Notes under the pieces: generated by a model
Told to the model about the DNA's origin: nothing
What the model saw: only the letters and a program-made list of their open reading frames with translations
Databases searched by the model: none
Shown: piece after piece, positions 42,513 through 50,984 of the stretch
Position numbering within the stretch: position 1 is the first letter of the stretch
Layout of the letters: every line of letters begins with the position of its first letter
DNA from: an uncultured Lachnospiraceae bacterium
Lineage (GTDB): Bacteria > Bacillota > Clostridia > Lachnospirales > Lachnospiraceae
Direction: 5' to 3'
Length of the DNA: 64,000 nucleotides
Assembly: GCA_947625775.1 (NCBI GenBank)
Contig: CANQPM010000005.1
Span: forward strand, 124,001-188,000
Made by a program: the position numbers and the translations under genes

Positions 42513-43784
42513 TTAATATAAAATTTCAGATTTGGAAAGTGTCATATCTCCAAAAATATCTTTAGTATTCTGCTCCAAATAGCTTAGATGGAGCGTAGTG
42601 CCGCCATAGCTTTTTATTCCGTGCGATGCAGCCATAGCCTCCGTGTAGTCTTCAAGCGGATACACTCCCTTAAGTCTTACAGGAGAGCTGCTGTAATGGC
42701 ATACAAGAGGCACTACGCCTGTTTCATCTTCATCAATGGAAATGCCATTATTGTTTACCCTGAATGTAACCCACGCCATGCCCTCAAGCATCGAAAGCGG
42801 ATTTTGCTGTGTGGAAACATAATTGCCAATGGAATAATAGCATAAAGTCTTCGTGCCGTCAGGCGCGATAAGCCACTCTATCGGCTCTGGAACATGCGGG
42901 TGCGTGCCGATTATGACGTCTGCGCCCGCATCAGTCATCTGCTGCGCAAATTCTCTTTGGTAAGACGAAGGATTTTCAGCGTACTCAGTGCCCCAATGAG
43001 GGCATACTATCACAATGTCTGCCGTTGCCCTGGCGTTTTGGATATCCGTGATAACCTGCGGGTTCAGCTTTGTAAAATTGATAGCCCCTGTCTTGTCATT
43101 GTAGTCACACAATATATTCAGATGTCCCCTGTACGATGCGGGAAATACAGATGAATTAGGACCGTATGTATAGTTTAACACTGCAATCTTAACGCCGTCT
43201 ATCTCCAAAATCGGTATATCGGCGCCGCTATTTTCCTCATTGGAAATGCCAAGCATAAGCACCTCGGGGTACTGCTCCCAGTATGACGCGCAATATTTAA
43301 GTCCGTTTATGCCCTGATCCGCAGAATGGTTTGTGGCGTGGAGGACAACATTAAAGCCCGCGTTTGCGATGGCGTCAGCTACCTGCGTAGGCGAGTTGAA
43401 CTTCGGATAACCCGAAAAACCAAGCTGGTTTCCCGCCATAATTGTTTCCTGGTTAATGATTTTGACCTCCGCCGTGTCAAGAAATTCCGAGATGTCATTA
43501 AATAAGAAGTCATAATTATACCTGCCGCCAGACAGACGGCCTGTATTGACTATGCCCATGTGCATCAGGTTATCTCCCAGCGCCATAATGGAAATTTTAT
43601 GCTCATAAAAGGAATCGTCAGGAAGCCGTGCGGACAGCTGCTCGTCTGTGATAAAAGCATTGTCTGAAATTTTTGTAACCAGTGACTTTAATGCAACTGC
43701 CTGCGGCGGTATCGAAAAAGAGACAATGCATAAAGCAGAAATTAAACAGCAGCAGGCTTGTACCAATTTACGCGTTTTTTTCAT
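42513..43784 (-). CDS. CapA-family protein (poly-gamma-glutamate synthesis type)
   Basis: A 423-residue exported protein with a signal peptide (residues about 5-30) and a metallophosphatase-like CapA domain: IMALGDNLMHMG at the first motif, NQETIMAG, HATNHSADQG, then VCPHWGTEY and IGTHPHVPEPIEW. The signature HxxNH and GTHPH histidines are present. CapA proteins are linked to poly-gamma-glutamate capsule formation in Bacillus, but the capBC genes are not here, so the actual role is open. GGAGGAAAC precedes the start. Its stop is 4 nt from the convergent NlpC gene. Confidence 0.85.
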   Translation of the reverse strand: MKKTRKLVQACCCLISALCIVSFSIPPQAVALKSLVTKISDNAFITDEQLSARLPDDSFYEHKISIMALGDNLMHMGIVNTGRLSGGRYNYDFLFNDISEFLDTAEVKIINQETIMAGNQLGFSGYPKFNSPTQVADAIANAGFNVVLHATNHSADQGINGLKYCASYWEQYPEVLMLGISNEENSGADIPILEIDGVKIAVLNYTYGPNSSVFPASYRGHLNILCDYNDKTGAINFTKLNPQVITDIQNARATADIVIVCPHWGTEYAENPSSYQREFAQQMTDAGADVIIGTHPHVPEPIEWLIAPDGTKTLCYYSIGNYVSTQQNPLSMLEGMAWVTFRVNNNGISIDEDETGVVPLVCHYSSSPVRLKGVYPLEDYTEAMAASHGIKSYGGTTLHLSYLEQNTKDIFGDMTLSKSEILY

Positions 43785-43833
43785 AGTGTTTCCTCCGTAC
43801 CTTCATTGGCGAAAAATCTATGCATTTATAAAA

Positions 43834-43866
43834 TAAAAAGTATGGAATTGACAACTCCATACCCTT
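43834..43866 (-). terminator. Terminator downstream of tRNA-Pro
   Basis: On the minus strand GTATGGA and TCCATAC (43840-43846 with 43856-43862 on the plus strand) form a 7-bp stem followed by TTTTTATTTT. Confidence 0.8.
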
Positions 43867-43881
43867 TACCCCGAATACAAG

Positions 43882-43955
43882 TCGTCGCGACAAGATTCGA
43901 ACTTGCGGCCTCTGCGTCCCGAACGCAGCGCTCTACCAAACTGAGCCACGCGACG
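43882..43955 (-). tRNA. tRNA-Pro (anticodon CGG)
   Basis: The reverse complement folds as a complete 74-nt cloverleaf: acceptor CGTCGCG/CGCGACG with discriminator A, D-arm GCTC/GAGC, anticodon stem CTGCG/CGCAG with loop TTCGGGA, and T-arm with TTCGAAT. The anticodon CGG reads proline codon CCG. The 3' CCA is not encoded, so the CCA enzyme is needed. Confidence 0.95.
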
Positions 43956-43974
43956 AATTACATACACGCTATTT

Positions 43975-44002
43975 ATTATATAGAAATTAGAAAAAAATTC
44001 AA
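43975..44002 (-). promoter_or_regulatory. Promoter of tRNA-Pro
   Basis: On the minus strand TTGAAT (43997-44002) and TATAAT (43975-43980) are 16 bp apart, 20 bp before the tRNA. Confidence 0.6.
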
Positions 44003-44065
44003 GTGTTTTTGTGAAAATACTTGAAAAATACTCAAAAAATAATTAAAAAAATATAAAAAAATCAA

Positions 44066-44094
44066 TTGAACAGACAGTATAGTAGTGCTAAAAT
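44066..44094 (+). promoter_or_regulatory. Probable promoter of the antiporter gene
   Basis: TTGAAC (44066-44071), 17-bp spacer, TAAAAT (44089-44094). The transcript would contain the hairpin at 44115-44166. Confidence 0.55.
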
Positions 44095-44114
44095 TCATAA
44101 TGAAATTAAAAATC

Positions 44115-44166
44115 AGATAATTGCGAAATGCCTTTTAAACCGTCATAGAGGCTTTTGCAAATATCT
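44115..44166 (+). promoter_or_regulatory. Leader hairpin of the antiporter gene
   Basis: AGATAATTGCGAAATGCCT and GAGGCTTTTGCAAATATCT pair almost throughout (some G-T pairs and mismatches) in the 5' leader, ending 14 nt before the GGGGAG site, so it might control translation. Confidence 0.45.
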
Positions 44167-44194
44167 AAGATTATAAAAAGGGGAGAAATGAAAA

Positions 44195-45373
44195 ATGGAA
44201 CCGTATGAAGTATTTAGGGATTTGGCTATAATAATAGTAGCCGCAAAGCTGTGCGGCATAGCCGCAAGAAAGCTGAAAGCCCCGCAGGTGGTAGGTATGA
44301 TTGTCGCGGGGCTTCTTATAGGACCGAGTGTCTTAGGCTGGGTGCGCCAGACCGATTTTCTTGCCGATATGGCGGAGATAGGCGTTATACTTCTTATGTT
44401 TTCCGCGGGACTGGAAACCGATTTAAAAGAGCTTTTAAAAACAGGACCGATTGCGTTTCTGATTGCGTGCGCGGGCGTGTTTGTGCCGCTAGGAATGGGC
44501 GCGCTTCTGTATAAGGTTTTCTGGTCAGCGCAGGGCACGGAGGAGTTTTACAAGGCGATTTTTACGGGGTGCATTATGACGGCGACGTCCGTGAGCATTA
44601 CGGTACAGTCGCTTAAGGAGATGGGGCATCTGCAGAGCCACGTCGGCACTACGATTTTGAGCGCGGCGATAATTGATGATGTTATCGGCATCATAGTGCT
44701 CACGTTTGTAATCGGCTTTAAGAGCCCGTCGTCAAGCCCAAGCAGGGTTATCTTAAATACTGTACTGTTCTTTGCGCTTGCCGCCGTGCTTGGCATAATT
44801 TTTTACAAGATATTCAAATATGTTGACAACCGATATCCGCACACGCGCCGTATTCCTATTGCGGGGCTGGCATTCTGCCTGTTTCTTGCGTATGCGGCGG
44901 AGAAATATTTCGGCATAGCGGACATCACGGGCGCATATGTGGCAGGCATAATCCTGTGCAGCATAAGGGATTCCAAGTATATAGATGAAAAAATCGACAT
45001 CAACTCCTATATGTTCTTTGGACCTGTGTTTTTTGCAAGCATCGGGCTGAAAACAAACATAGACGGCATAGACAGCTCGCTGGTGCTTTTCTCGATAGCC
45101 TTTATAATTGTCGCGCTGATTTCAAAGGTAATAGGATGCGGTCTGATGTCAAGGCTGTGCGGCTTTAAAGGGTACGACTGCCTTAAAATCGGCGTAGGAA
45201 TGATGACGCGCGGGGAAGTCGCGCTGATAGTGTCGCAGAAGGGGCTGTCTGTAGGACTTATGTCCTCCCAGTTCTTTACGGCGGTTATCTTGCTGATAAT
45301 CGTATCGTCGGTTTTAGTGCCAATATTGCTGAAGCTGCTGTACGCAAAAGCGCCTGACAATGCGGCGGCGTAA
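44195..45373 (+). CDS. Monovalent cation/proton antiporter, CPA2 (KefB/NapA-like)
   Basis: A 392-residue membrane protein with about 12 helices of the Na_H_Exchanger family: QVVGMIVAGLLIGPSVLGW, EIGVILLMFSAGLETDL, and TMTSVSIT/AAIIDDVIGIIVL with the paired ion-binding Asp residues (DD). It exchanges Na+ or K+ for protons. There is no TrkA-N domain, so it is the short NapA/GerN-like form; GerN-type antiporters act in spore germination in Bacillus, which would suit this spore former but is not shown. GGGGAG precedes the ATG. Confidence 0.88.
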   Translation: MEPYEVFRDLAIIIVAAKLCGIAARKLKAPQVVGMIVAGLLIGPSVLGWVRQTDFLADMAEIGVILLMFSAGLETDLKELLKTGPIAFLIACAGVFVPLGMGALLYKVFWSAQGTEEFYKAIFTGCIMTATSVSITVQSLKEMGHLQSHVGTTILSAAIIDDVIGIIVLTFVIGFKSPSSSPSRVILNTVLFFALAAVLGIIFYKIFKYVDNRYPHTRRIPIAGLAFCLFLAYAAEKYFGIADITGAYVAGIILCSIRDSKYIDEKIDINSYMFFGPVFFASIGLKTNIDGIDSSLVLFSIAFIIVALISKVIGCGLMSRLCGFKGYDCLKIGVGMMTRGEVALIVSQKGLSVGLMSSQFFTAVILLIIVSSVLVPILLKLLYAKAPDNAAA

Positions 45374-45415
45374 GCGCGCTGGGCATAAATGCCATAAATC
45401 TTAACGCCTTGCGGG

Positions 45416-45444
45416 TTGACATTTTATAATGACAAATATATACT
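45416..45444 (+). promoter_or_regulatory. Consensus promoter of the O-acetylation operon
   Basis: TTGACA (45416-45421) and TATACT (45439-45444) at 17-bp spacing, 47 nt before the SGNH gene. Confidence 0.85.
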
Positions 45445-45490
45445 TAAATCGACGGGTTAAGTTATGTGATAAAAGATAAAGGGTGAACTG

Positions 45491-46408
45491 ATGACAGCTA
45501 AAAAAATTTTTTGCCATTGCATGGCATTGTGCCTTATGGCGGCAGCGCTTATAAATAATGAAATGATTGCGCAGGCATCGCAGCTTGGCAGGCAGAAGCC
45601 AAATCAGGCTGAGGCTGAAAGTGAGACTAAAGCGGACCTTGAGACGGAGGGCGGGCTTTCGGAATTTACGCAGGCTGAAATAGAAGGCTTTTATGATGAT
45701 TCTGTTTTTGTGGGCGATTCACTGATGCTGGGCTTTCGCAATTATGCTATGAAGCGGAAAGACGATACGCTGTTGAGCCGCATAAAGTTTCTTGCGGCGG
45801 GAAGCCTTTCCGTACACAATTCGTTCTGGGACATAAAAAATAAAAACAGCGTGCATCCGATATACCAAGGCCAAAAGCGCTATATCTGGGACAGTATTTC
45901 ACTGATGAAGGGCAAGCGCGTATTTATAATGCTTGGGGTAAACGACATAAATGTTTACGGTCTGGAAAAGACGCGCGATAAATACGAGGAGCTGATAGGG
46001 AAAATCGAAGAAAGCAATCCCGATGCCGAGGTTCATATAATGAGCATGACGTACGTGCTCCACGGAAAAGAAAAGGGAAATCTCGAAAATGATACAATCC
46101 GCGAGTTTAATGACATGCTTGAGGAGCTCGCCGATGAAAACGGGTGGGGCTATGTCGCCCTTGCCGATTCGCTTGCCGATGAAAACGGGGATTTGGCGGA
46201 GAAATTCTGCAGCGACGGCTTTGTGCATCAGAATGCGGCGGCATATGATGTGTGGGTTTCTGTCCTAAAGGATTACGCCGCGCAGCGGTTAAGCCTTGAG
46301 AGTGCTGAAGATGAACAGACCGAGGAGAAAACAGCAGACAGCAAAAGCGCTGAAAAGACAGAGAATGCTCAAACGAAGGAAAGTAAAGATGCGGCTCTGA
46401 ACCGTTAA
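45491..46408 (+). CDS. Secreted SGNH/GDSL hydrolase-like protein
   Basis: A 305-residue exported protein: signal peptide (about 1-30), a Glu/Ser linker and an SGNH domain (about 60-265). Motifs: VFVGDSLMLGF (nucleophile Ser), MLGVNDINVYG (Asn) and SDGFVHQNAAAYDVW (Asp-x-x-His). The C-terminus is a low-complexity Glu/Lys/Ser tail. It heads a four-gene operon with an MBOAT and a DHHW protein; SGNH proteins in such operons transfer or remove acetyl groups on wall or capsule glycans. Confidence 0.83.
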   Translation: MTAKKIFCHCMALCLMAAALINNEMIAQASQLGRQKPNQAEAESETKADLETEGGLSEFTQAEIEGFYDDSVFVGDSLMLGFRNYAMKRKDDTLLSRIKFLAAGSLSVHNSFWDIKNKNSVHPIYQGQKRYIWDSISLMKGKRVFIMLGVNDINVYGLEKTRDKYEELIGKIEESNPDAEVHIMSMTYVLHGKEKGNLENDTIREFNDMLEELADENGWGYVALADSLADENGDLAEKFCSDGFVHQNAAAYDVWVSVLKDYAAQRLSLESAEDEQTEEKTADSKSAEKTENAQTKESKDAALNR

Positions 46409-46427
46409 AAAGGTATGGAGGATTAAC

Positions 46428-46970
46428 ATGAAAAAATTTACATATAAATTATGCGGGTTTGCTGCTGTGATTATCAGTACAGCAATGCTTGGCGGCTGCG
46501 GCGGGACAGAAAAAGATGCTGCCGATGCGGCATCGGACAGCGCGGCTGTGACGACAGAGGCTGTCGTGGAGGATACGGCTAAAGAAGCAAAACCGATAGA
46601 TGAGATATATGCTGAGATAGCCCAGAAGGTTGAGCTGGTTTCGCCTGTGGAGATGGACGACGAGTTTATTTCAAATTATTATGGAATAGAGCCCGATACA
46701 TTGGAGGAGTATGTTTTTTCAATGTCCGAGGAGGCGACAAGCGCGGAGACAGTCGTTATTATGAAGGCAAAAGATGATGCGGTGGTATCTGATATAGAAA
46801 CGGCGCTCAATACGGTGATAGATGAAAAGCGCGCTGAGATGGAAAATTATCTGCCAGAACAGTTTGAGATTGTTGACAAAAGCTCTGTAGGCACAAAGGG
46901 GAATTATGTGTGGCTTGTGATTTCACAAAACCAAGACGCAATTATTGAAATAATAGAAGCAGACATTTAG
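46428..46970 (+). CDS. DUF4358 lipoprotein
   Basis: A 180-residue lipoprotein: lipobox MLGGC (Cys24), Asp/Ala-rich linker, then a DUF4358 domain (about 60-180: IDEIYAEIAQKVELVSP, YYGIEPDTLEEYVFSMSE, IVIMKAKD-like strand and the Glu/Lys helix). The family is common in Clostridia next to MBOAT acyltransferases. Function is unknown; genomic context suggests a role in export or modification of a surface polymer. GGAGG precedes the ATG. Confidence 0.85.
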   Translation: MKKFTYKLCGFAAVIISTAMLGGCGGTEKDAADAASDSAAVTTEAVVEDTAKEAKPIDEIYAEIAQKVELVSPVEMDDEFISNYYGIEPDTLEEYVFSMSEEATSAETVVIMKAKDDAVVSDIETALNTVIDEKRAEMENYLPEQFEIVDKSSVGTKGNYVWLVISQNQDAIIEIIEADI

Positions 46971-46984
46971 GAGGGCGGCGGACA

Positions 46985-48454
46985 GTGGTTTTCAGTAGCA
47001 TACCGTTTCTATTTTTCTTTTTGCCGCTTTGTCTGGTTTTATATTATCTTGCTCCTTATAAATGTAAAAATACAGTGCTGCTGGTATTTAGCCTATTATT
47101 TTATGCGTGGGGCGAGCCTGTATATATTTTGCTGCTGCTGTTTGCCACGCTTGTGGATTACTGCAGCGGCAGGCTGATGACGCGGTTTGGGACTACGGCG
47201 GGCAGACGGCGGATTTTTCTCATTATTTCAGTGGGAATAAATCTGTCGGTGCTTGCTTTTTTCAAATACGCGGATTTTTTAATTGGCACGGTAAACGGGA
47301 TTTTCCATACGTCTATTGAACCGCTGGGGCTTGGGCTGCCCGTGGGCATCAGTTTTTTTACTTTCCAGACTATGAGCTATACTATTGATTTGTATAAGGG
47401 CGAAGTGCCTGTTGAGAAAAGCTATAAGGATTATCTGACATATGTGTCAATGTTTCCGCAGCTTGTCGCGGGACCTATCGTGCGCTATGCGGCTGTGCAG
47501 AAGGAGCTGCGCGGGCGCAGGATAGACAGGACCGAGGTTTATGAGGGGTTTCTGCGTTTTCTGCGCGGGCTTTTTAAAAAGGTGCTATTGGCAAATAATG
47601 TGGGCGCGCTCTGGGAGGAGATACACCTGCTTGGAGCGGAGGGAATGTCCGCCGCGTCGGGTATGCAGGCTGCGGCGCAGATGTCGGCTGCCACGGCTTG
47701 GCTTGGCGCTGCGGCATTTACGCTGCAGCTTTATTTTGATTTCAGCGCGTATAGCGATATGGCGATTGGAATGGGGCGCATGCTCGGCTTTCATTTCCCC
47801 GAAAATTTTGTGTACCCGCTTTCGAGCGTTTCAATAACGGATTTTTGGCGCAGATGGCATATTTCGCTTGGCACTTGGTTTAGGGATTATGTGTATATTC
47901 CGCTTGGCGGCAACCGTAAGGGCACAGCTAAGCATTTGAGAAATATGTTTGTCGTATGGTTTCTCACGGGACTGTGGCATGGGGCGTCGTGGAATTTCGT
48001 GCTTTGGGGCTTGTACCATGGGGTATTGCTCGCACTTGAAAAATATGTGTGGGGAGGGCGGCTGAAAAAGCTGCCTAAAATTTTTCAGCATTTATATACG
48101 GTGGTTATTGTCGTAGTCGGCTTCGTGATTTTTGTGTGTGAGGATACGGGGGAAATCGGGCTGTTTATAAGCTCAATGCTGCTGCTTGCGGGCAATCCGC
48201 TGTGGGGAAATGAGTGCTTATGGTACATTAAAAATTATGGCGTGATGCTTCTTGTGGCGGTTGCGCTTGCGTTTCCTGTGTACCCATGGCTAAAGGAGAG
48301 GCTAAAGCGGCGGGAGGAGGTCTTGGGAGACAAGAGCATGCGAATTAGGGCGGCTTATGTTATGTCGGCTGTCGGGTATGCGGCGCTGTTTTTTGTGTCG
48401 GTGGCGTTTTTGGTGAGCGACACTTATAACCCGTTTTTGTATTTCAGGTTTTGA
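46985..48454 (+). CDS. MBOAT O-acyltransferase (AlgI/DltB-like)
   Basis: A 489-residue membrane protein with about 11 helices. MBOAT motifs: PVGISFFTFQTMSYTIDLYKG, PQLVAGPIVRY, DFSAYSDMAIGMGRMLGF, DFWRRWHISLGTWFRDYVYIPLGGNRKG and the catalytic His in LTGLWHGASWNFVLWG. It moves acetyl groups across the membrane for O-acetylation of a surface polysaccharide. The start is GTG 46985 with GGAGGGCGG upstream. The DHHW protein downstream is its likely extracellular partner. Confidence 0.93.
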   Translation: MVFSSIPFLFFFLPLCLVLYYLAPYKCKNTVLLVFSLLFYAWGEPVYILLLLFATLVDYCSGRLMTRFGTTAGRRRIFLIISVGINLSVLAFFKYADFLIGTVNGIFHTSIEPLGLGLPVGISFFTFQTMSYTIDLYKGEVPVEKSYKDYLTYVSMFPQLVAGPIVRYAAVQKELRGRRIDRTEVYEGFLRFLRGLFKKVLLANNVGALWEEIHLLGAEGMSAASGMQAAAQMSAATAWLGAAAFTLQLYFDFSAYSDMAIGMGRMLGFHFPENFVYPLSSVSITDFWRRWHISLGTWFRDYVYIPLGGNRKGTAKHLRNMFVVWFLTGLWHGASWNFVLWGLYHGVLLALEKYVWGGRLKKLPKIFQHLYTVVIVVVGFVIFVCEDTGEIGLFISSMLLLAGNPLWGNECLWYIKNYGVMLLVAVALAFPVYPWLKERLKRREEVLGDKSMRIRAAYVMSAVGYAALFFVSVAFLVSDTYNPFLYFRF

Positions 48455-48528
48455 TGCGGGGCGTGACGCTGGTGATTGGCGTTTGGTGAGTGTTCTGTAT
48501 GGTGACTGTTAAGGGAGGAGAGCGGTAG

Positions 48529-49653
48529 ATGAAGGCTGCGGTGAGGAAAATTACGGCATATGGCATTTTTGTGTGTATGCTTAGTCTGGCAGCGTTGCTT
48601 GTATTTTCAGATAAAAAGGACTTTTCGGAAAATGAAAACCGCTATCTTGCGAAAATGCCTGCCTTTACATGGGAGACGGTAAGGAGCGGCGTATATATGG
48701 ACGGGATAAATGATTATCTGGCGGATCATTTTCCGTTCCGTGATGCGTTTGTGGGGGCAAGGACAGCCGTGCTTAAGGCGCTGGGCAAAAGGGAGATAAA
48801 CGGCATATTTCTGACTGATGACGGCAGCCTTATTGAGGATTATGCGACGCCCAAAAATACTGAGCGGATTGGAAGGATTTTTAAGAGCTTTGCGGACAAG
48901 CTTGACGGTAGGGCGGGGGTTCATCTAATGCTTGTGCCGACGGCTGTGTATGTAAACAGTGATAAGCTGCCTGCCGATGCGCCTGTCAGAAATCAGATGG
49001 ATACGGCAAGGCGGCTGTATGAGATGACGGGGATTGCGCCGATTGACTGCAGCGGGCTGCTTTTGCAGAGCAGGGATAAGGGGGAGCTTTATTACAGGAC
49101 AGACCATCATTGGACAACTTTGGGCGCATATGTAGGGTATCAGGCATTTTGCGGGGAGATGGGGTTTGAGGCTGAGCCGCTTTCAGAATGGAAGGCGGAG
49201 ACGGTGACGCAGGACTTTTTCGGGACATTATACTCAAAGGCGAATGACTACAGCTTAGACGGCGACAGCATAACGATTTACACCCGCCCTGATGACTGTC
49301 TTAGCGTCAATTATACGGATACGGGGGTAGTCACTGACAGTTTGTACAATTTGGAATATCTGGAGAAAAAGGACAAGTATTCGCTTTTTCTTGACAATCT
49401 TCACCCGCTGATAGAGGTTACGAATGAGAATGTAAAGAACGGCAGGGCGCTTGTGCTTGTAAAGGACAGCTATGCCAATTCCATTGTGCCGTTTTTGGCG
49501 CATCATTATGAGAGGATTTATGTTTTTGATACTAGGTATTATAAAAAGGGAGTGGCGGCGTTTGTGGAAGGGCTTGATTGTGAGGTTGATGTGGTGTTGG
49601 TTTATAATATGAATACGATTGATGGGGATTTGGGGGTTGGAGGGGTTTATTAG
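48529..49653 (+). CDS. DHHW/AlgX-J-like acetyltransferase partner
   Basis: A 374-residue exported protein anchored by an N-terminal helix (about 7-27). The family name motif appears as YYRTDHHWTTLGAY; the nucleophile Ser is in LVLVKDSYANSIVPF. This SGNH-like fold accepts acetyl from the MBOAT protein and places it on the polymer, as AlgJ/AlgX do for alginate. GGGAGGAG precedes the ATG. The stop codon TAG at 49651 also begins an 11-nt direct repeat that recurs after the structured element downstream. Confidence 0.88.
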   Translation: MKAAVRKITAYGIFVCMLSLAALLVFSDKKDFSENENRYLAKMPAFTWETVRSGVYMDGINDYLADHFPFRDAFVGARTAVLKALGKREINGIFLTDDGSLIEDYATPKNTERIGRIFKSFADKLDGRAGVHLMLVPTAVYVNSDKLPADAPVRNQMDTARRLYEMTGIAPIDCSGLLLQSRDKGELYYRTDHHWTTLGAYVGYQAFCGEMGFEAEPLSEWKAETVTQDFFGTLYSKANDYSLDGDSITIYTRPDDCLSVNYTDTGVVTDSLYNLEYLEKKDKYSLFLDNLHPLIEVTNENVKNGRALVLVKDSYANSIVPFLAHHYERIYVFDTRYYKKGVAAFVEGLDCEVDVVLVYNMNTIDGDLGVGGVY

Positions 49654-49677
49654 GCTGTTGGGGTGTGGCTAAAGTCC

Positions 49678-49844
49678 GCCCGCCCATGGGCATACACCCC
49701 ATTCAGACTCGCTCTCGCTCCGTGGGAGGCGTAGCGGACACTAAGCTCGGCGGCGCTGTAAAAGGAGCTACGCTTTTACAGCTTGCCTCGCTAAGTGCCG
49801 ACGCTTCCCAAGGGTCTTCATGGGGTATATGCCCATGGGCGGGC
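49678..49844. repeat. 167-nt hierarchical palindrome, copy 2
   Basis: Same length as copy 1. Outer arms 49678-49701 and 49821-49844 pair over 24 bp with one mismatch but differ in sequence from copy 1. Inner stem 49723-49732/49801-49810 has replacements A-T to G-C at two positions relative to copy 1, so pairing is maintained. Core 49733-49801 is identical to copy 1. TAGGCTGTTGG occurs at 49651-49661 and directly after the element at 49845-49855. Confidence 0.85.
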
Positions 49845-49911
49845 TAGGCTGTTGGTGGACTGTATATGTTGTATGGTGGTTTAGGCATAATTATTTATTG
49901 CGTTTGTGAAA

Positions 49912-49946
49912 GTTTATTCGAACGGTTGAGAGTACGTTTCGTAATT
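49912..49946. repeat. Copy of the end motif of the 34.5-kb inverted repeat
   Basis: The reverse complement reads TAATTACGAAA, five variable bases, TCTCAACCGTTCGAAT, which matches the left end of the 34474-34634 element with few changes. It lies in the leader of the DUF2975 gene. Confidence 0.5.
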
Positions 49947-49985
49947 ATATATTATAAACTGCTATGGAGAGGAGTGGATTGGGCT

Positions 49986-50441
49986 GTGAAAAGGGAAAAC
50001 GTGGCGGTGTTTACTAAGTATCTGCTTGATTTTATGTATTTTTTTGGAATGATAGTGACTGTGTCGCTTCCGTGGAGTGTGCGGATTATTTTGAATTTTT
50101 TTGATTATGAGAGCTTTGACGGGCATTATAGGGAGATAGTTGTTATTTACTTTGTGCTGGGTGTGCTGGCGATTATGATACTTGGGGAGTTGAGGAAGAT
50201 GTTCCGCACTGTGCTGAATAATGACTGCTTTGTGCGTGAGAATGTTGTGAGCCTGCAGAGGATGGGGACATACAGCTTTTTTATTGCTGTGGTATGTCTT
50301 TTGCGGACATTTTTGTATATGACGGCAGCGATGCTTGTGCTTGTGCTGGTGTTTGTGATAGCGGGGCTTTTCAGCAAGGTGCTTGCGTTTGTGTTTGACA
50401 AGGCTGTGGATTACAAGCTGGAAAATGATTTGACGATTTGA
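49986..50441 (+). CDS. DUF2975 family membrane protein
   Basis: A 151-residue protein with four membrane helices, starting MKRENVAVFTKYLLDFMYF and containing DCFVRENVVSLQRMG between helices 2 and 3, both typical of DUF2975. Such proteins occur as pairs with a small HTH regulator, and the next gene is one. GTG 49986 is chosen over GTG 49974 and earlier starts by comparison with the family N-terminus; GGAG motifs lie 11-17 nt upstream. Function is unknown. Confidence 0.75.
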   Translation: MKRENVAVFTKYLLDFMYFFGMIVTVSLPWSVRIILNFFDYESFDGHYREIVVIYFVLGVLAIMILGELRKMFRTVLNNDCFVRENVVSLQRMGTYSFFIAVVCLLRTFLYMTAAMLVLVLVFVIAGLFSKVLAFVFDKAVDYKLENDLTI

Positions 50442-50578
50442 TAATTATTTGAATGTGCGGGAAGGGTATATTTTCAGAATAAATATATGCGGTGTGGGAA
50501 TGAAGCACACAAGGCTATACTGTGTGGAATTAAGAGGCATTGGATTGTGTTGTGGCGCGGAAGGGCGGGGGTAACGTA

Positions 50579-50806
50579 ATGGCGATTATCATAAATCTTG
50601 ATGTAATGATGGCAAAGCGCAAGGTCGGGCTGACTGAGCTTGCAAAAGAGGTGGACATCACGCTTGCCAATCTTTCAATTCTTAAAAACAACAAGGCAAA
50701 GGCTGTGAGGCTTTCTACGTTAAATGCCATATGCAGGGCGCTGAACTGCCAGCCTGGGGATATATTGGAATATGTTGAAGATGAGGCAGAGGGGGAGGAG
50801 GAGTAA
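50579..50806 (+). CDS. Cro/C1-type HTH regulator (YozG-like)
   Basis: A 75-residue DNA-binding protein: IIINLDVMMAKRKVGLTELAKEVDI, NLSILKNNKAKAVRLSTLNAICRALNCQPGDILEY, the compact HTH_26 form. It is the usual partner of DUF2975 proteins and probably regulates the pair. ATG 50579 follows GGGCGGGGG. The C-terminus is a short acidic tail. Confidence 0.85.
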   Translation: MAIIINLDVMMAKRKVGLTELAKEVDITLANLSILKNNKAKAVRLSTLNAICRALNCQPGDILEYVEDEAEGEEE

Positions 50807-50984
50807 AATTTCCCTACAAAATTGTAAGTTGTTCTCATTTTGAATATCGTTTATAATCATAAGTGGTAGTTTGGGCTGCGCTGTCTGTAGAGCTGCGTGG
50901 GCTGGGCTGCCGCTTATTATTATGTTTGGGATTTAGACGAATACATTTGTCAATACGCTGTATATACGAAAGGAGCTGGCGCGA

